A program made the position numbers and the translations under genes. This document shows positions 20,611-32,547 of a stretch of DNA of 64,000 nt, one piece after another. This DNA is from Orobanche coerulescens (taxonomy: Eukaryota > Streptophyta > Magnoliopsida > Lamiales > Orobanchaceae), in contig CM065815.1 of assembly GCA_033398695.1 (NCBI GenBank), forward strand, positions 97,244,501 to 97,308,500. Direction: 5' to 3'. Below the pieces are notes generated by a model, which was not told the DNA's origin, ran no database searches, and worked only from the letters and a program-made list of their open reading frames with translations. Within the stretch, counting starts at the first letter, position 1; every line of letters begins with the position of its first letter.

Positions 20611-22671
20611 ACAAAGTAACCATCAAGAACAAATATCCTTTGCCTCGTATAGACGATTTATTTGATCAATTGCAAGGGTGCAGTTTTCTCGAAGATTGAT
20701 TTAAGATCCGGGTATTATCAACTCGGGGTGAGGAGTCAGACGTTAGAGACGGCGTTTCGGACGAGATATGGGCATTATGAATTTGTAGTTATGCCTTTTG
20801 GGTTGACTAATGCACCGGCAGTATTCATGCAGTTAATGAATAAGATATTCATCGAGTACCTCGACAGGTGTGTAGTCGTCTTTATTGACGACATCTTGAT
20901 CTATTCTCGAGATAAGGAGGAACATGCCCGACACTTGCGTTTGATTTTAGACATTTTGAGAACCGAGCACCTCTATGCAAAATTCTCAAAATGTGAATTT
21001 TGGTTGGAAGAAGTTATGTTTCCCGGCCATGTGATTTCGACCGAAGGGGTTCGTGTAGACCCGCAGAAGATTGAGGCAGTGCTAGATTGGGCACCGCCTA
21101 AAAATGTTAAGGAAGTTCGTAGCTTTTTGGGCCTTGCTAGGTATTACCGTCGGTTTGTCGAGGGGTTCTCGAAACTCGCTCGGCCGCTTACGAAATTACT
21201 CCAGAAGACCGAAAAGTTTGTTTGGACGGATGAAAGACAACAGAGCTTCGATGAACTGAAGAGACATTTGACTTCAGCGCCGATTCTAACTTTACCACAT
21301 GGTAGTGAGGGCTTTGCAGTTTATAGTGATGCTTCGGGTCAAGGTCTGGGCTGTGTACTTATGCAGCAAGGTAAGACGATAGCTTTTGTGTCACGACAAT
21401 TAAAGCCTTATGAGATGAATTATCCTACTCACGATTTGGAATTGGCCGCAATTGTCTTCGCACTCAAGATTTGGCGGCATTATTTGTATGGTTTTTCGTG
21501 TCGGATTTATACCGATCACAAGAGCCTGACGTATATTTTCAGTCAGAAGGAGCTGAATATGAGACAGAGACGTTGGTTAGAGTTGATAAATGATTATGAT
21601 TTGGAAATTCTTTACCACCCCGGAAAAGCAAATGTCGTCGCGGATGCTTTGAGCCGCAAATCGGCATCTCTTCAAATGCTCGAGGTTCTTACATCTCAGA
21701 CGAAAATTCGTCAGGATTTAATTGAGCAAGGGATAGAAGTTTGGCTTGGCGATACGAGAGACAGGTTGTGTACTCTCGAAATTACTTCGTCCTTGATTGA
21801 TGATATCAAAGGGAAGCAGTGGAGTGACCCGATGATTTCTCAACTGAAGGGAGATGTAATTAAAGGAAAAGCTCCTGGCTTTAAGGTTCACGAGGATAGT
21901 ATTCTGAGATTTCAGGGCAGGCTTTGTGTTCCGAACGATTTAGAGTTGAGGCAGAGAATTCTCCGAGAAACTCATGCTACGCCTTTCTCAATCCACCCCG
22001 GGACGAGTAAGATGTACAAAGATTTGAAGCGTAATTTTTGGTGGAATAATATGAAGAAGGATGTTACGGAGTTTGTATTACGGTGCTTGACGTGTCAACA
22101 AGTCAAGATCGAACATCAACGACCAGCAGGGTTGTTGAAACCGCTTCCCATTCCCGAGTGGAAGTGGGAAGACATCTCTATGGATTTCATCACTGGCATG
22201 CTGAGAACTCGGGCCGGAATGAATATGATTTGGGTAATTGTCGATCGGTTGACCAAATCTGCACACTTCTTGGGTATTAAGGATACTTGGGGACCGGATA
22301 GACTGGCTCGAACCTTTATTGCTGAGATCGTGAGGTTACACGGTGCCCCCAAGACCATTGTTTCTGATCGAGACGACCGTTTCGTATCGCATTTTTGGAA
22401 GGCCGTTCATCAGGCTTTGGGCACTGAGTTGAGATTGAGCACTTCCTTTCATCCTCAGTCGGACGGTCAGACAGAGAGGACGATTCAGACGTTGGAAGAT
22501 ATGTTGCGGGCATGTGCCTTAGAGTGGAGTAATGATTGGGAGCTTCACTTGCCGTTGATCGAGTTTGCTTACAATAATAGTTGGCATGCGTCGATCAAAA
22601 TGGCACCCTTCGAGGAACTTTATGGTAGGCGATGTAGGTCGCCATTGTGTTGGACGAGGCTTCTGAGCTAA
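20611..22671 (+). pseudogene. G2 RT, RNase H and integrase
   Basis: After a 1-base loss near 20605 and a 2-base loss near 20680, which together restore the original frame, a 669-codon ORF (from 20662) carries RT ([27 protein letters not shown], catalytic FIDD at 20881-20892), RNase H ([30 protein letters not shown]), and integrase. The integrase has a complete HHCC region ([20 protein letters not shown]), then catalytic Asp in SMDFITG, Asp in VSDRD and Glu in DGQTERTIQ. All catalytic residues persist. A 1-base loss at the CW(D) codon ends it at 22671. Confidence 0.92.
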
Positions 22672-23211
22672 TTGGAACAGAACCGGATATGTTGATGGAG
22701 ACTAAGGAAAAGATTTCTATTATCAGGACCGATTCTTTGCCTGCAGTCGTCGAAATCTTATCTTGATACTCGTCGTCGACCCTTGGAGTTTGAAGTGGGG
22801 ATCATGTCTTACTCAAGGTGTCGCTAACTCGAGGAGTTTTCCGCCGGGAAAAGGAAACTTAGTCCGAGGTACATCGGGCCTTTCGAGATCTTGGACAGAA
22901 TTGGAGATTTAGCTTATCGCTTGGCGTTGCCTCCAGCTTTGAGTCACGTCCAAAGTGTTTTTCATGTGTCTCAGCTGAGGAAGTATGTGCCGGATCCGAG
23001 CCACATTATCGACTACAGTGAGATTGACGTAGCCGAGGATATTACCTTTTTGGAGAAACCCGTGAAGATCCTTGAGCGTCGCGAGAAACAACTTCGACAT
23101 AAGACCATTCCACTGGTTAAAGTGCAATGGTCGAGACATGGAGTCGAGTAGGCGACTTGGGAGATGGAAGAGAAGATGCGGGTGGAATACCCCGAACTAT
23201 TTATTTCTTAA
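22672..23211 (+). pseudogene. G2 integrase C-terminus and chromodomain-like tail, frameshifted
   Basis: This continues in changing frames: [16 protein letters not shown], then several small indels between 22725 and 22850, then a clean stretch from 22891 (GDLAYRLALPPAL, HVSQLRKYVPDPS, TIPLVKVQWSRHGVE). A TAG at 23149-23151 stands where G1 has GAG. The end YPELFIS and TAA at 23209-23211 match G1. Confidence 0.85.
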
Positions 23212-23230
23212 GTTTCGGGACGAAACTTCT

Positions 23231-23246
23231 TTTTAGAGGGGGAGAA
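23231..23246 (+). other. Polypurine tract of G2
   Basis: TTTTTAGAGGGGGAGAA immediately before the 3' LTR. Confidence 0.85.
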
Positions 23247-25367
23247 TGTAATACCCGTACTTTTTATTGACAGTTTGACCTTACCGTTTCTCTTATGTTG
23301 TCGCTCTGTAAACGCTTGGAGAAGTTGTTTATATTGTTATTAAGTTTCGTGCCTTATTTGGGTCACGATCGTATTGTTTAGACCTTGCGGAAGTGTTCTG
23401 GGCCAGAGAAATAGCGCACGCTAGGCTTAGGCTAACGCACGCTAATTCAGCTTGATTAGCGCACGCTAGCTTTGAGCCGTAGCGCGTGCTAAGGGACCAG
23501 TCAGGTCAGAACCAGCAACTCAGACTTCTCTCTGGACTGGCGGATTAACGCACGCTAGGAGTTTGTTAGCGCGCGCTATTCGTGGTTAGTAGCGCACGCT
23601 AACATCCGATCGTAGCGCACGCTAATGGTCGGGTCGGCAGAGGCAGTGAGGTTGCCAGGTTTCTGGACTATCAGGTAGCGCACGCTAGGCTTCGGCTAGC
23701 GCACGCTAAAGCTGTTACGTAACGCACGCTAAGCCATAATGGTAGCGCAGGCTAATGGGCTGGTCAGTAGAGGCAGTGAGGTTTCAGACTTTCTGGACTA
23801 GCAGGTAGCGCACGCTAGGCAGCGGCTAGCGTACGCTATATGTGTTGCGTAACGCACGCTAGTGCTCAGTATTAACGCACGCTAGCGGACCGAGACAGTG
23901 AACTGAGATTTTGGCAGGACAGCAGTTAGCGCACGCTAGGGATGTTTCGTAGCGCGCGCTAATGTCTTATGACAGTAGCCACTGGACTACCAGGTGACCC
24001 GTTAGCGCACGCTATTATTGAGGCGTAGCGTGCGCTAGACTGGGACAGTATATAAGGGGACAGTCAACCCCTGCACTTATCATTTCACATCATTTCCACT
24101 TTTTCCGATCGGTAGAGCTCGGGAGAGGCGATTTGGGGCGATTTGAGGCAGTCCTTCTTCAGATATCGTCATATTTGGTTGGGGAACAAGGATTTCACAA
24201 CATCTAATCCCTCCTAACGTCCGAATCAAGGTAAAAATCCTTAGAACCCTATTTTTGGGAATTTTGGGATTTTTCGTAGATTCGTCCGATTTATTCGTTT
24301 TGAAGCTTGAGGACCTTGAGATTATGATGTATCTATCCCGTATACATGCTTTTCCTACGATTTTACGGATTGGATTGTGCCGTTTTTGGACTTGTGAGGG
24401 TTTGGACGATTTTCTAACCTCTAGTTGTTTATCCGTGTATTTCCATAAATCGTAGATGGGTTTCGGGAGTTTCTTCGTGTAATTTGGGTATGGATAATTG
24501 ATTATCAAATTCCTTGCGAATCGTTTAGGTGCCGGAAGCGCGTTCTTGGACCTACCGAACTCATACCCTTTTTCCGTCCAATTCCTCGATGTCTCAAAGG
24601 CAAGTATATATTTATGATTATACGTTCTCGACTTTGAAATTAAGATATATTAATGGCATGATTATTTATATCCACTCTGGGGCGGGACGATGGGTCCCCT
24701 AAGGGTTTCGTAGCCTCTGGTGCGATTCCACGGATGATATGAACGAACCACTCTGGGACGGACCGACGGGTCCTCTGAGGGTTCCGTAGCCTCTGGTGCG
24801 GTTCCACGGTATTCCTATATATATTGATGAGATGCTATGAGATTTAGTTATTCCGGAATACTAGTCTTGAATTGATGAATTGACGGTTACTTTTACTTTA
24901 TTGTCGAGGAGTATTGTGTTTCATACTTGATATACTTGCACTAGCTATTCGACGGCTAACCCTTTATGGGGGAAATACTTTTTATGTATTTCAGGTTCCA
25001 GGAGAGTGGACAGATAGGTATCGGGCCGGCATGAAGATAGTGGGCAAGTGTGATACTGTGTCTTTCCTCCGGTTATGTTCTGAGTTCTCCATTCAGTGTT
25101 GTTGTACTAGAATGGTTATTGAATACTCGAGTATTGTTTTCCATTTTTCCTTGATGTTCCGGCCTGTGTTTGCCGAGGTATTGATTTGTGTTGTGATGTC
25201 TGTGGATACAATGGTTATGTCTTGAACACCTTTTGTATTGTTCTTCGTTCCATTGTATGTAGACCGTCTCGGTCAAAATTTATAGTTCCGCGTATGTTTA
25301 GCCTTGTGAGTCCCACGGTGGGGCTTACAACGCTGTAATATTCCCTGAATAACTTGGGGGTGTTACA
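23247..25367 (+). repeat. 3' LTR of G2
   Basis: The 2121-bp LTR starts TGTAATACCCGTACTT. The palindrome array lies at 23412-24037 with the same order and spacing as in the 5' LTR. The spacer after the fourth copy (about 23492-23543) differs strongly from its 5' counterpart although the flanks are almost identical. Confidence 0.95.
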
Positions 25368-25372
25368 ACTTC

Positions 25373-26608
25373 TTCCAACCAGAACTCACATTTCGAGAAT
25401 TTTGCATAGAGATGCTTGGTTCTCAAAATATCTAGCACCAAACCCAAGTGTCGGGCATGTTCCTCTTTATCTCGAGAATAGATCAAAATGTTGTCAATAA
25501 AGAGGACTACACACCTGTCGAGGTACTCGATGAATATCTTGTTCATTAACTGCATGAATACTGCTGGTGCATTAGTCAAACCAAAAGGCATAACTACAAA
25601 TTCATAATGCCCATATCTCGTCCGAAATGCAGTCTTCGAAACGTCGGACTCTCTCACCCTGAGTTGATAATACCCTAATCTTAAATCAATTTTCGAGAAA
25701 ACTGCACCCCCTTGCAACTGATCAAATAAATCATCTATACGAGGCAAAGGATACTTGTTTTTGATGGTCACTTTGTTCAGCTCACGGTAGTCGATGCACA
25801 AATGTAGTGAACCATCTTTCTTTCTCACAAAAAGAACAGGCGCACCCCAAGGCGAAGCGCTTGGTCTGATGTATCCTTTTTCCAATAATTCTCCCAGCTG
25901 ATTCTTTAATTTTTGCATCTCGGAAGGTGCCATACGATAAGGTGCCTTAGAAATCGGGGCCGCATCAGGCTCTAAATCCACAGAAAATTCTATTTCTCGA
26001 TCAGGTGGTAATCCCGGGAGGTCGTCCGGAAAAACATCGGGATACTCATTAACAACTGGAATCGAAGAGAATTCGACTTCGTTCCCTTCCGCCTTCAAGG
26101 CATAACACCAATAGCCCGTACAACCTTTATTCAAAAGTTTTACGGCCTTCATGGCACTGATAAGTAACTTGGATTGGCCGAACTTACGTCCCAAAAATGA
26201 GTACTCGGATCTGTCTTTAGTCATCATGGTGATAACCTTAGTACGGTAATTCATAATCGCTTGGTGACTATCAAGCCAATCCTCACCGAGGATCACGTCC
26301 TCGCCTTCCATATCAACTACAATCAGATTCGATAACCAATCCATACGGGATATAATCACCGGAAAATATTTAATCTCCCGGTTCCCCACAATTCTATCCC
26401 CGCTAGGTAGTTTCACAATGAAGGGATCACAAGCAGTCATACAAGTTATATTCAATCGGCGTACACACTCCAAGAAAATGAAAGAATGGGTAGCACCCGT
26501 ATCAAAAAGTACACGAACTGGATGAGATAAAATATGAATCGTACCTAAGGCTACCGCCGCGTCGGGTTCGTCTGTTCGACGCATCTCATAGACTCGTGGT
26601 TGTACCAA
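25373..26608 (-). pseudogene. G1 protease and RT N-terminal half
   Basis: An open frame of about 410 codons of G1 DNA, truncated by the G2 insertion at 25372. It holds the protease ([12 protein letters not shown]), the linker [16 protein letters not shown], and RT motifs ([41 protein letters not shown]). The catalytic box reads FIDN instead of FIDD, so the second Asp is lost and this RT is inactive. The last dozen residues of the apparent ORF come from the G2 LTR. Confidence 0.9.
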
Positions 26609-27524
26609 ACCGACGCTAGAGTCCCCCCCCCCCCCCCAGCGTTCTGACCCCGTCCCCGTCCCCTGCCGTAATTCTGTTGAGACTGACCAAAAGATTGCCG
26701 CTGATTCACGCCTTGATCAAGTGGCGCTGGGGCAGAAGCCCGAGTGTCCAAAGTCTGATTTGGTTCGGAACAATAAGCCACCTTATGTCCCATCTGTCCG
26801 CGGAGTGTGACACTTCAATGGTGGGAAATTGCATTCCAAATTAACGTGGTCTGGACGACCACAATTATAGCAAGTCACCGTGCGAGCTGTGGTGCCCGGT
26901 GCAGAACGAAAACCCCTCTTTCCTTTAGCAGAACGTGACGACTGTCCGACGGAACGGTTAGTCATCTGTGACCTCAAAAAAGGGTCGAATTCGGCCTTAT
27001 CGTACCGACCAAGGACAAAACTCGGCCTCTAAAAGTTCCTTAAACTCATCCCACGTAGCAACACGATCATGTGGCTTGATGACTTTCCACCACGTAGCGG
27101 CCTCCTTGGTGAGGAAATACTGAGCAATCGATACTTTCCTCACTTCGGGACAATCAACTGCTTCAAAAATTTTCTCCAATTCCGCTAGCCAATCTTCCCA
27201 TCCTAACAGGTCTGTCGCACCGCCAAACTGAGGAGGGTGCATACGGATTACATTTTGAAGCAAGGCATCCGCGTTCGGGTTGGGATTATTCAGCTGAAAA
27301 GTTTGGGCTAAAATGGTCATCTGATTAGCCAATTGTTGAAGTACATTCGCAACTCCAATGTCTGTGCTGTTCCCCTGGCCAGTCGACTGGTCTTACTGAC
27401 TTTCGGTGTCAGGATGCACCGAGTTAGATAGGCTAGGGTTGGTCGACCCCACAACGAAACTGAGGGAAGCGGCCGCGCCACGTCCTCGTCCACGACCACG
27501 GCCTCGTCCCCTACCAGCTGACAT
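26551..27524 (-). pseudogene. G1 gag
   Basis: The start ATG at 27524 (minus) precedes SAGRGRGRGRG. A TAA follows in the N-terminal region (after DTESQ). Then the capsid core (QFGGATDLLGWEDWL, FLTKEAATWWKVI) to 26997. A deletion of nearly 300 bp relative to G2 joins AFFE... to RSQ..., with GAGG present at both breakpoints. Knuckle 1 is present (CYNCGRPDHVNLEC); knuckle 2 has lost its CG (CHTPRTDG). A run of 15 C at 26623-26637 shifts the frame before the protease. Confidence 0.88.
26623..26637. repeat. C15 homopolymer in G1 gag
   Basis: Fifteen consecutive C on the plus strand at a place where G2 has a short GGAGGGGGGAAC tract. It is the likely cause of a gag/protease frameshift and may also be a sequencing-length uncertainty. 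Confidence 0.9.
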
Positions 27525-27540
27525 GCTGAAGAACACACAA

Positions 27541-30306
27541 TGTAACGCCCCGATTTTCGAGCATACATTTATTTTATAATTTATAGAAAGCGCATGAATG
27601 ATTATAAATGTCCAACAATTTATTTACGAATTTTATTTCTATTTATTAAATAAGGTCAAAATTTTTCTTATTCGCATATCATGATTGTAGTTCACGCTCC
27701 AGACTCGAGTCCAAGTTCTCATATTATAATGGCCCGAGTCATTTCGTCATATATATATATATATTCAAGTAGTCATTATTATAATAGTGTTATTTTGTAT
27801 TCAACCATAATACTAACACTATTATTATTATTAATAATAATAATATTATTAATACCGTTTTTATTAAGTATTAACATTATTATTATTATCTTTATTATTT
27901 TTTAGATTTATTTCATGATCAATATTACCAATTAATTATTATCCTACATTTACTATTGTTAGTATTATTATTATTATTATGTCCGCATGGACAGCTCAAT
28001 TGGTTCCTGAGTGGTAGATTGCTACAAGTATTATTATTATTATACCATTAATAATTAACCACATATTATAAATTAACCAACTATGATTAAACTAAACTAA
28101 TCACAATTAAGAACTCTTCTTTTACCAGTCGACTGATCCTTCACATTCTTTCACTTTATCAAAACTCCTTATCTTTATCCTAATACAATCCTAATTCAAC
28201 TAAAACACTCCAAACCTATATCTATTAATACAATTCTGCAGTACACAAAAATACTTCTACTTCTCTTCATACAATCCATCGGCTGAAACACACACAAAAA
28301 AAGAATAAGAATACACAAAACATGAGCATAACAAAAAATATACATCACCTTCAAATCGGCAGAAGCTACCAGAAGAATTATTCCCAGAAAACAACTTTTC
28401 CGCCGTTCGTCGCAACTACAACTCTTAAATTTGTACTTCATCTTCGCAACATGTTCTTCACTCCAGCAAAGGTAAGAATTCCAGACCCAATTTTCTTCTC
28501 ATCCTGCAATTTACAGCCAATTGTTATTATTCTGTACGTAGTTTACCGCAGGCACTAGAAAAAAAAAATATCAACAAACCTAATTCAAACCCTCACCCAA
28601 TTATACAACCCTCACAGTCTAGATTTCCAGAACTCGCGGCCCGAACCCGTGAACATGAACCCATCAACCTTCCCTTCAGTCGGCCAAAACTGTATTCAAC
28701 CCCAAAATCGGGCCAAGCCCGAAAACCAAACCCGCCTTCAGCCTCAATTCAATCGTTTGTACACAACCCTCAAAACCTAGTTTGATTCAGTCTGAGCCCA
28801 CTACATTCGGCCCAAACCAAAAATCAAAATAGCCTTTAATAACTAATCCAGAAATTTCACAAACCAGAACTCAGATTTTTTTTTCCAACCCTTCGACCTT
28901 TCCCTAAACCCGAACTCAAATTCGGACATCAAGAACTCAATTTGCATTACCTGAACAGAAGAATCAAACCGAACTCAGTATCGGCCGATTTCAGCAGCCG
29001 AGATTTTGTTTCGGGCCGTGCACAATGCCGCCTAGGTCCGCTGCCACTGCCTCCTACTCCGGGTTTCGTCGGTCGCGGGACGGGCGTGTATGTCGGAGGG
29101 ATGTTGTGCGTGTGCCCGCTGCCATTTTCAAATTCCTCTGACCGTGTGTGTTTCGGGAATTCTTTCATGGCCGAGAGGAATTTTGATATAGAGAGAGAGA
29201 GACGGGAGAAGGAATGAGGTGAGAAATAGATGAATGTCGGCTAAAGGGTCTGAAGAGAGAGTTTTATGAAATTTTAGGGTTGTTCAATTTAACCCCCAGA
29301 TTTCTGGACTTCTCCAATTTAACCCAACCCTTTTTCCAGTTATTCAGTTTAGCCCCACATAGTTTTTAATTAACTCGATTTTAACCCAGTCAGCTTCTCA
29401 ATTCTTACAATTTAACCCCAGTCAGTTTTCAATACTTTTAAATTGATCCCAGCCAGTTCCCAATATTTAAATCAGGTCCCTTTTACTCAATTATAAATTC
29501 AATAATTTATATTAGTTTATTTTGGGAGCTATTTTAATATTAAAATTTAATTGTTATTTTAGGAGACGAGGACTTGGAGGCTGCAGACTTGAATCGTTTC
29601 AGATCTCAAATTTTCAAGGATCATCATCGAATTCGAGGTGGGGATTTTACGCTTGTTTTATTTAATGCATTATGTTATTTGTATATATGCTTGTTTCTTG
29701 TCAAACATTTATATGCTCAAAGTTTGCATATTAATTACGTTGTAGCCTTCAATGAGTATTAGACATAATGGGCTCAAAGTTTGCATATTATTTACGTTGT
29801 AGCCTCCAATGAGTAGTAGGCATAATGTGTTCAAAGTTTGCATATTATTTACGTTGTAGCCTTCAATGAGTAGTAGGCAGTATGCACAAAGTTTGCATAT
29901 TAATGGCTCTCGGGCAATCACCAGGTTCAGGCATGTCATATCTACTTGACAATATGTATGTACTTAAATTTAACAAAGCATTCCCTCCTCACTGAGCGAG
30001 TTGAAAGCTCACCCCATTATTTAAACCTTTCAGGTTGAGGAGTCTGGCGTGGCGGGCAAAGGCGTGGCGTGATAATAATATTTATCAGCTTTTTATTTAT
30101 TTCGTTCATTTAGAGTTTTAACTTTGGCTTCAATGTCATATTGGATATTATGGATGTTTGAAATATTGAGAATTAATTTTTATTTACTTGCGAAATGGAT
30201 GACCTTATTTCAATTTCCGCTGCAATTATTCAAATAAAATTTTTTTGGGATATTTAATCTCCCTTGAAATTATTTTAAAAAGGCATTTTGAAAAGCGGTC
30301 GCTACA
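27541..30306 (+). mobile_element. Solo LTR of an unrelated gypsy-type element
   Basis: A 2766-bp insertion with TG...CA ends (TGTAACGCCCCGATTTTCGA to GCGGTCGCTACA) and an exact 5-bp TSD CACAA (27536-27540 and 30307-30311). No internal coding region, primer-binding site or polypurine tract is present, so it is best read as a solo LTR left by LTR-LTR recombination. The phrases ACTGAGCGAGTTGAAAGCTC and GAGGACTTGGAGGCTG are typical of plant gypsy LTRs. It lies in the G1 leader, just upstream of gag. Orientation follows the TGTAACGCCCC start. No palindrome array occurs in it. Confidence 0.82.
29717..29910. repeat. 57-bp tandem repeat in solo LTR
   Basis: About 3.4 copies of a unit beginning TCAAAGTTTGCATATTA and containing ACGTTGTAGCC(T/C)(T/C)CAATGAGTA. 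Starts are at 29717, 29774, 29831 and 29886. Confidence 0.9.
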
Positions 30307-30311
30307 CACAA

Positions 30312-30537
30312 GGCACGTAAGTACAATTCAATCGCACATCACCGAAGTGACCGATTCTCAAAATACCAAAACAGAAGCAAAACGATAAAGGAAACGTCAC
30401 AAGGGTAAGAGGTCTTACAAGTACCGGTCGCACTGTGATGATGGCAAAGTAGTGATACTGTAGACAAACGATGACTCAATCGACCCAAAAGACCGACAGC
30501 CTAGGTATCCATAGACATAAGTTCTGATATCATATTC
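30312..30537 (-). other. G1 leader with primer-binding site
   Basis: Non-coding leader between the 5' LTR and gag, matching G2 18348-18590. The primer-binding site is 30521-30532 on the minus strand (TGATATCAGAAC), two changes from the tRNA-iMet consensus. Confidence 0.8.
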
Positions 30538-32542
30538 TGTTACACCCCCAAGTTATTCAGGGCATATTACAGCGCCGCGAGCCCCTCCGTGGGACCCACA
30601 AGGCTAATCATACGCGGAACTATAAAACTTGACCGAGAAGGTCCAAATACAACGAAATGAAGGACGATACAAAGAGTATTCTAACCATATACAATGTATC
30701 CAAATACTTCACAACACAAAATCAATACCTCGGCAACACAGGCCGGAACATCGAGGAAACTGAAAAACAATACTCGAGTATTCAATAACCATTCCAGTAC
30801 AACAATACTGAATGGAGGAACATAAAACATAACCGGAGACAAGACACAGTATCACGCTTGCCCATCATCTTCATGCCGACCCGATACCTGCCTGTCCGCT
30901 CTCCTGGAACCTGAAATACATAAAAAGTATTTCCCCCATAAAGGAGTTAGCCGTCGAATAGCTAGTGCAAGTATATCGAATATGAAATACAATACTCCTC
31001 GACAATAAAGTAAAGGTAACCGTCAGTTCATCAATTCAAAACAAGTATTCCGGAATAACTAAATCTCATAGCATCACATCAATACATACATGATCAACCG
31101 TGGAACCGCACCAGAGGCTACGGAACCCTCGGAGGACTCGTCGGTCCATCCCAGAGTGGTTAACTCATATGATCCGTGGAATCGCACCAGAGGCTACAAA
31201 ACCCTCAGAGGACCCGTCGGCCCATCCCATAGTGGATATAAATAAACATGTCATTCATATATCTTACTTTCAAAGTCGAGAACGTACAATCATAAATATA
31301 TACTTGCCTTTGAGACATCGAGAAAAGGAACAGAAAAGAGTATGAGTTCGGTAGGTCCACGAACGCACTTCCGGTACCTAAACGATTCGTAAGGGATATG
31401 ATAATCAATAATCCATACTCATAATTCACGAAGAAACTCCCAAAACCCATCTACGATTCACGAAAATACAAGGGTAAACAACTAGAGGTTGGAAAATCAC
31501 CCAAAACCCTCACAAGTCCGAATACGGCACAAACCAATCCGCAAAATCATAGGGAAAGCATGTATACGGGGTAGATATATCATAATCTCAAGATTCTCAA
31601 GCTTCAAACCGGATAAATCGAACGAATCTAAGAAAAACCCCAAAATTCCCAAAAATAGGGTTCTAAGGATTTTTACCTTGATTTGGTCGATATAATGAAT
31701 TAGATGTTGTTAAATCTTTATTCTCCAACCAAAGGTGTTGATATCTGAAGAAAGATTGCCTTCGAACTCTCCAAATCGCTGAAACCCGCTCCTCTCGATC
31801 GGAAATGTGAGAAAGATGAGAAAAATGACGAAAAGGAAGTCAACTGTCCAATATATACTCGCCCGGTCTAGCACACGCTACGCCTCTAATATTAGCGTGC
31901 GCTAGCGGGGTCACTGGGTAGTCCAGTGGCTTCTGTCGGCCCCGTTAGCGTGCGCTAATCGCCTTCCTTTAGCGTGCGCTAGCCGAAAATGGTGTCCAGA
32001 AATCGGAGTCCAGAACTTACTGTCCTCTGCCCTGCTCGAGTCTTAGCGTGCGCTACCGCGATAGCTTAGCGTGCGCTACGCAGCCCTTATAGAGTGCGCT
32101 AGCCGAAGCCTAGCGTACGTTACCTGATAGTCCAGACAGCCTGACAACCTCACTGCCTCAGCCGACCAACCCGCTAGTGTGCACTACGGACGGATGTTAG
32201 CGTGCGCTACTGACCACGAATAGCGTGCGCTAACGAACTCCTAGCGCGTTAGCGCCATCCGTAAAGCAGATGAGCATCGGGTTCTCGACTGATCGGTCCC
32301 TTAATACCGCCGCTCGGCTTAGCGTGCGCGCTACTCAAGGAGAATTAGCGTGCATTACCCTAGGCCTAGCGTGCGCTATTTCTCTGACCCAGAACACTTC
32401 CGCAAGGTCTAAACAACAAGATCGTGATCCAAGCAAGATGCGAAACTCTATAACAATATCGACAACATCACCAAGAGTTTACAGAGCGACAAAATAGGAA
32501 GGACGGCAAGGTCAAACAGTCAATAAAAGTACGGGTATTACA
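30538..32542 (-). repeat. 5' LTR of G1
   Basis: The 2005-bp partner of 7491-9404. It retains a palindrome quartet at 32044-32122 that the other LTR has mostly lost. The TATA-like box on the minus strand is at about 31852-31857. Confidence 0.92.
31869..32380 (-). promoter_or_regulatory. Phased 12-bp palindrome array in G1 5' LTR
   Basis: Copies start at 31869, 31893, 31946, 31970, 32044, 32067, 32090, 32111, 32175, 32198, 32221 and further degenerate sites to 32380. Steps inside groups are 21-24 bp. The quartet 32044-32122 is reduced to one copy in the 3' LTR (8971). Confidence 0.7.
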
Positions 32543-32547
32543 CCATG

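Larger units (their letters stand above)
16236..25367 (+). mobile_element. Gypsy element G2, full length (chromovirus type)
   Basis: Forward Ty3/gypsy element of 9132 bp with LTRs at 16236-18347 and 23247-25367, primer-binding site, gag-pol and polypurine tract. The TSD is ACTTC at 16231-16235 and 25368-25372. It lies inside the RT region of G1, a member of its own family. The LTRs are nearly identical except for one block at about 16487-16524, so insertion was fairly recent. Coding defects are few but sufficient to disable it. Confidence 0.95.
7491..32542 (-). mobile_element. Gypsy element G1 (chromovirus type), hosting three insertions
   Basis: Reverse-strand Ty3/gypsy element with LTRs at 30538-32542 (5') and 7491-9404 (3'). 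Its own DNA is about 8.6 kb; the rest is TRG (10273-14850), G2 (16236-25367) and a solo LTR (27541-30306). The domain order gag, PR, RT, RNase H, IN and a C-terminal chromodomain-like segment suits chromoviruses, probably the Tekay/Del group. It was inserted into the LINE; the 5-bp flanks are CCGAG (7486-7490) and CCATG (32543-32547), a TSD with two mismatches. All coding parts are broken. Confidence 0.92.

Noticed and set aside
27980..28022. tRNA-like A-box (AGCTCAATTGGTTCC) inside the solo LTR
   Set aside because: No cloverleaf, B-box or CCA-proximal stem is visible; a SINE head is possible but unsupported.
28942..29217. 91-codon ORF in the solo LTR
   Set aside because: No domain, and it lies within an LTR flanked by a clean TSD.
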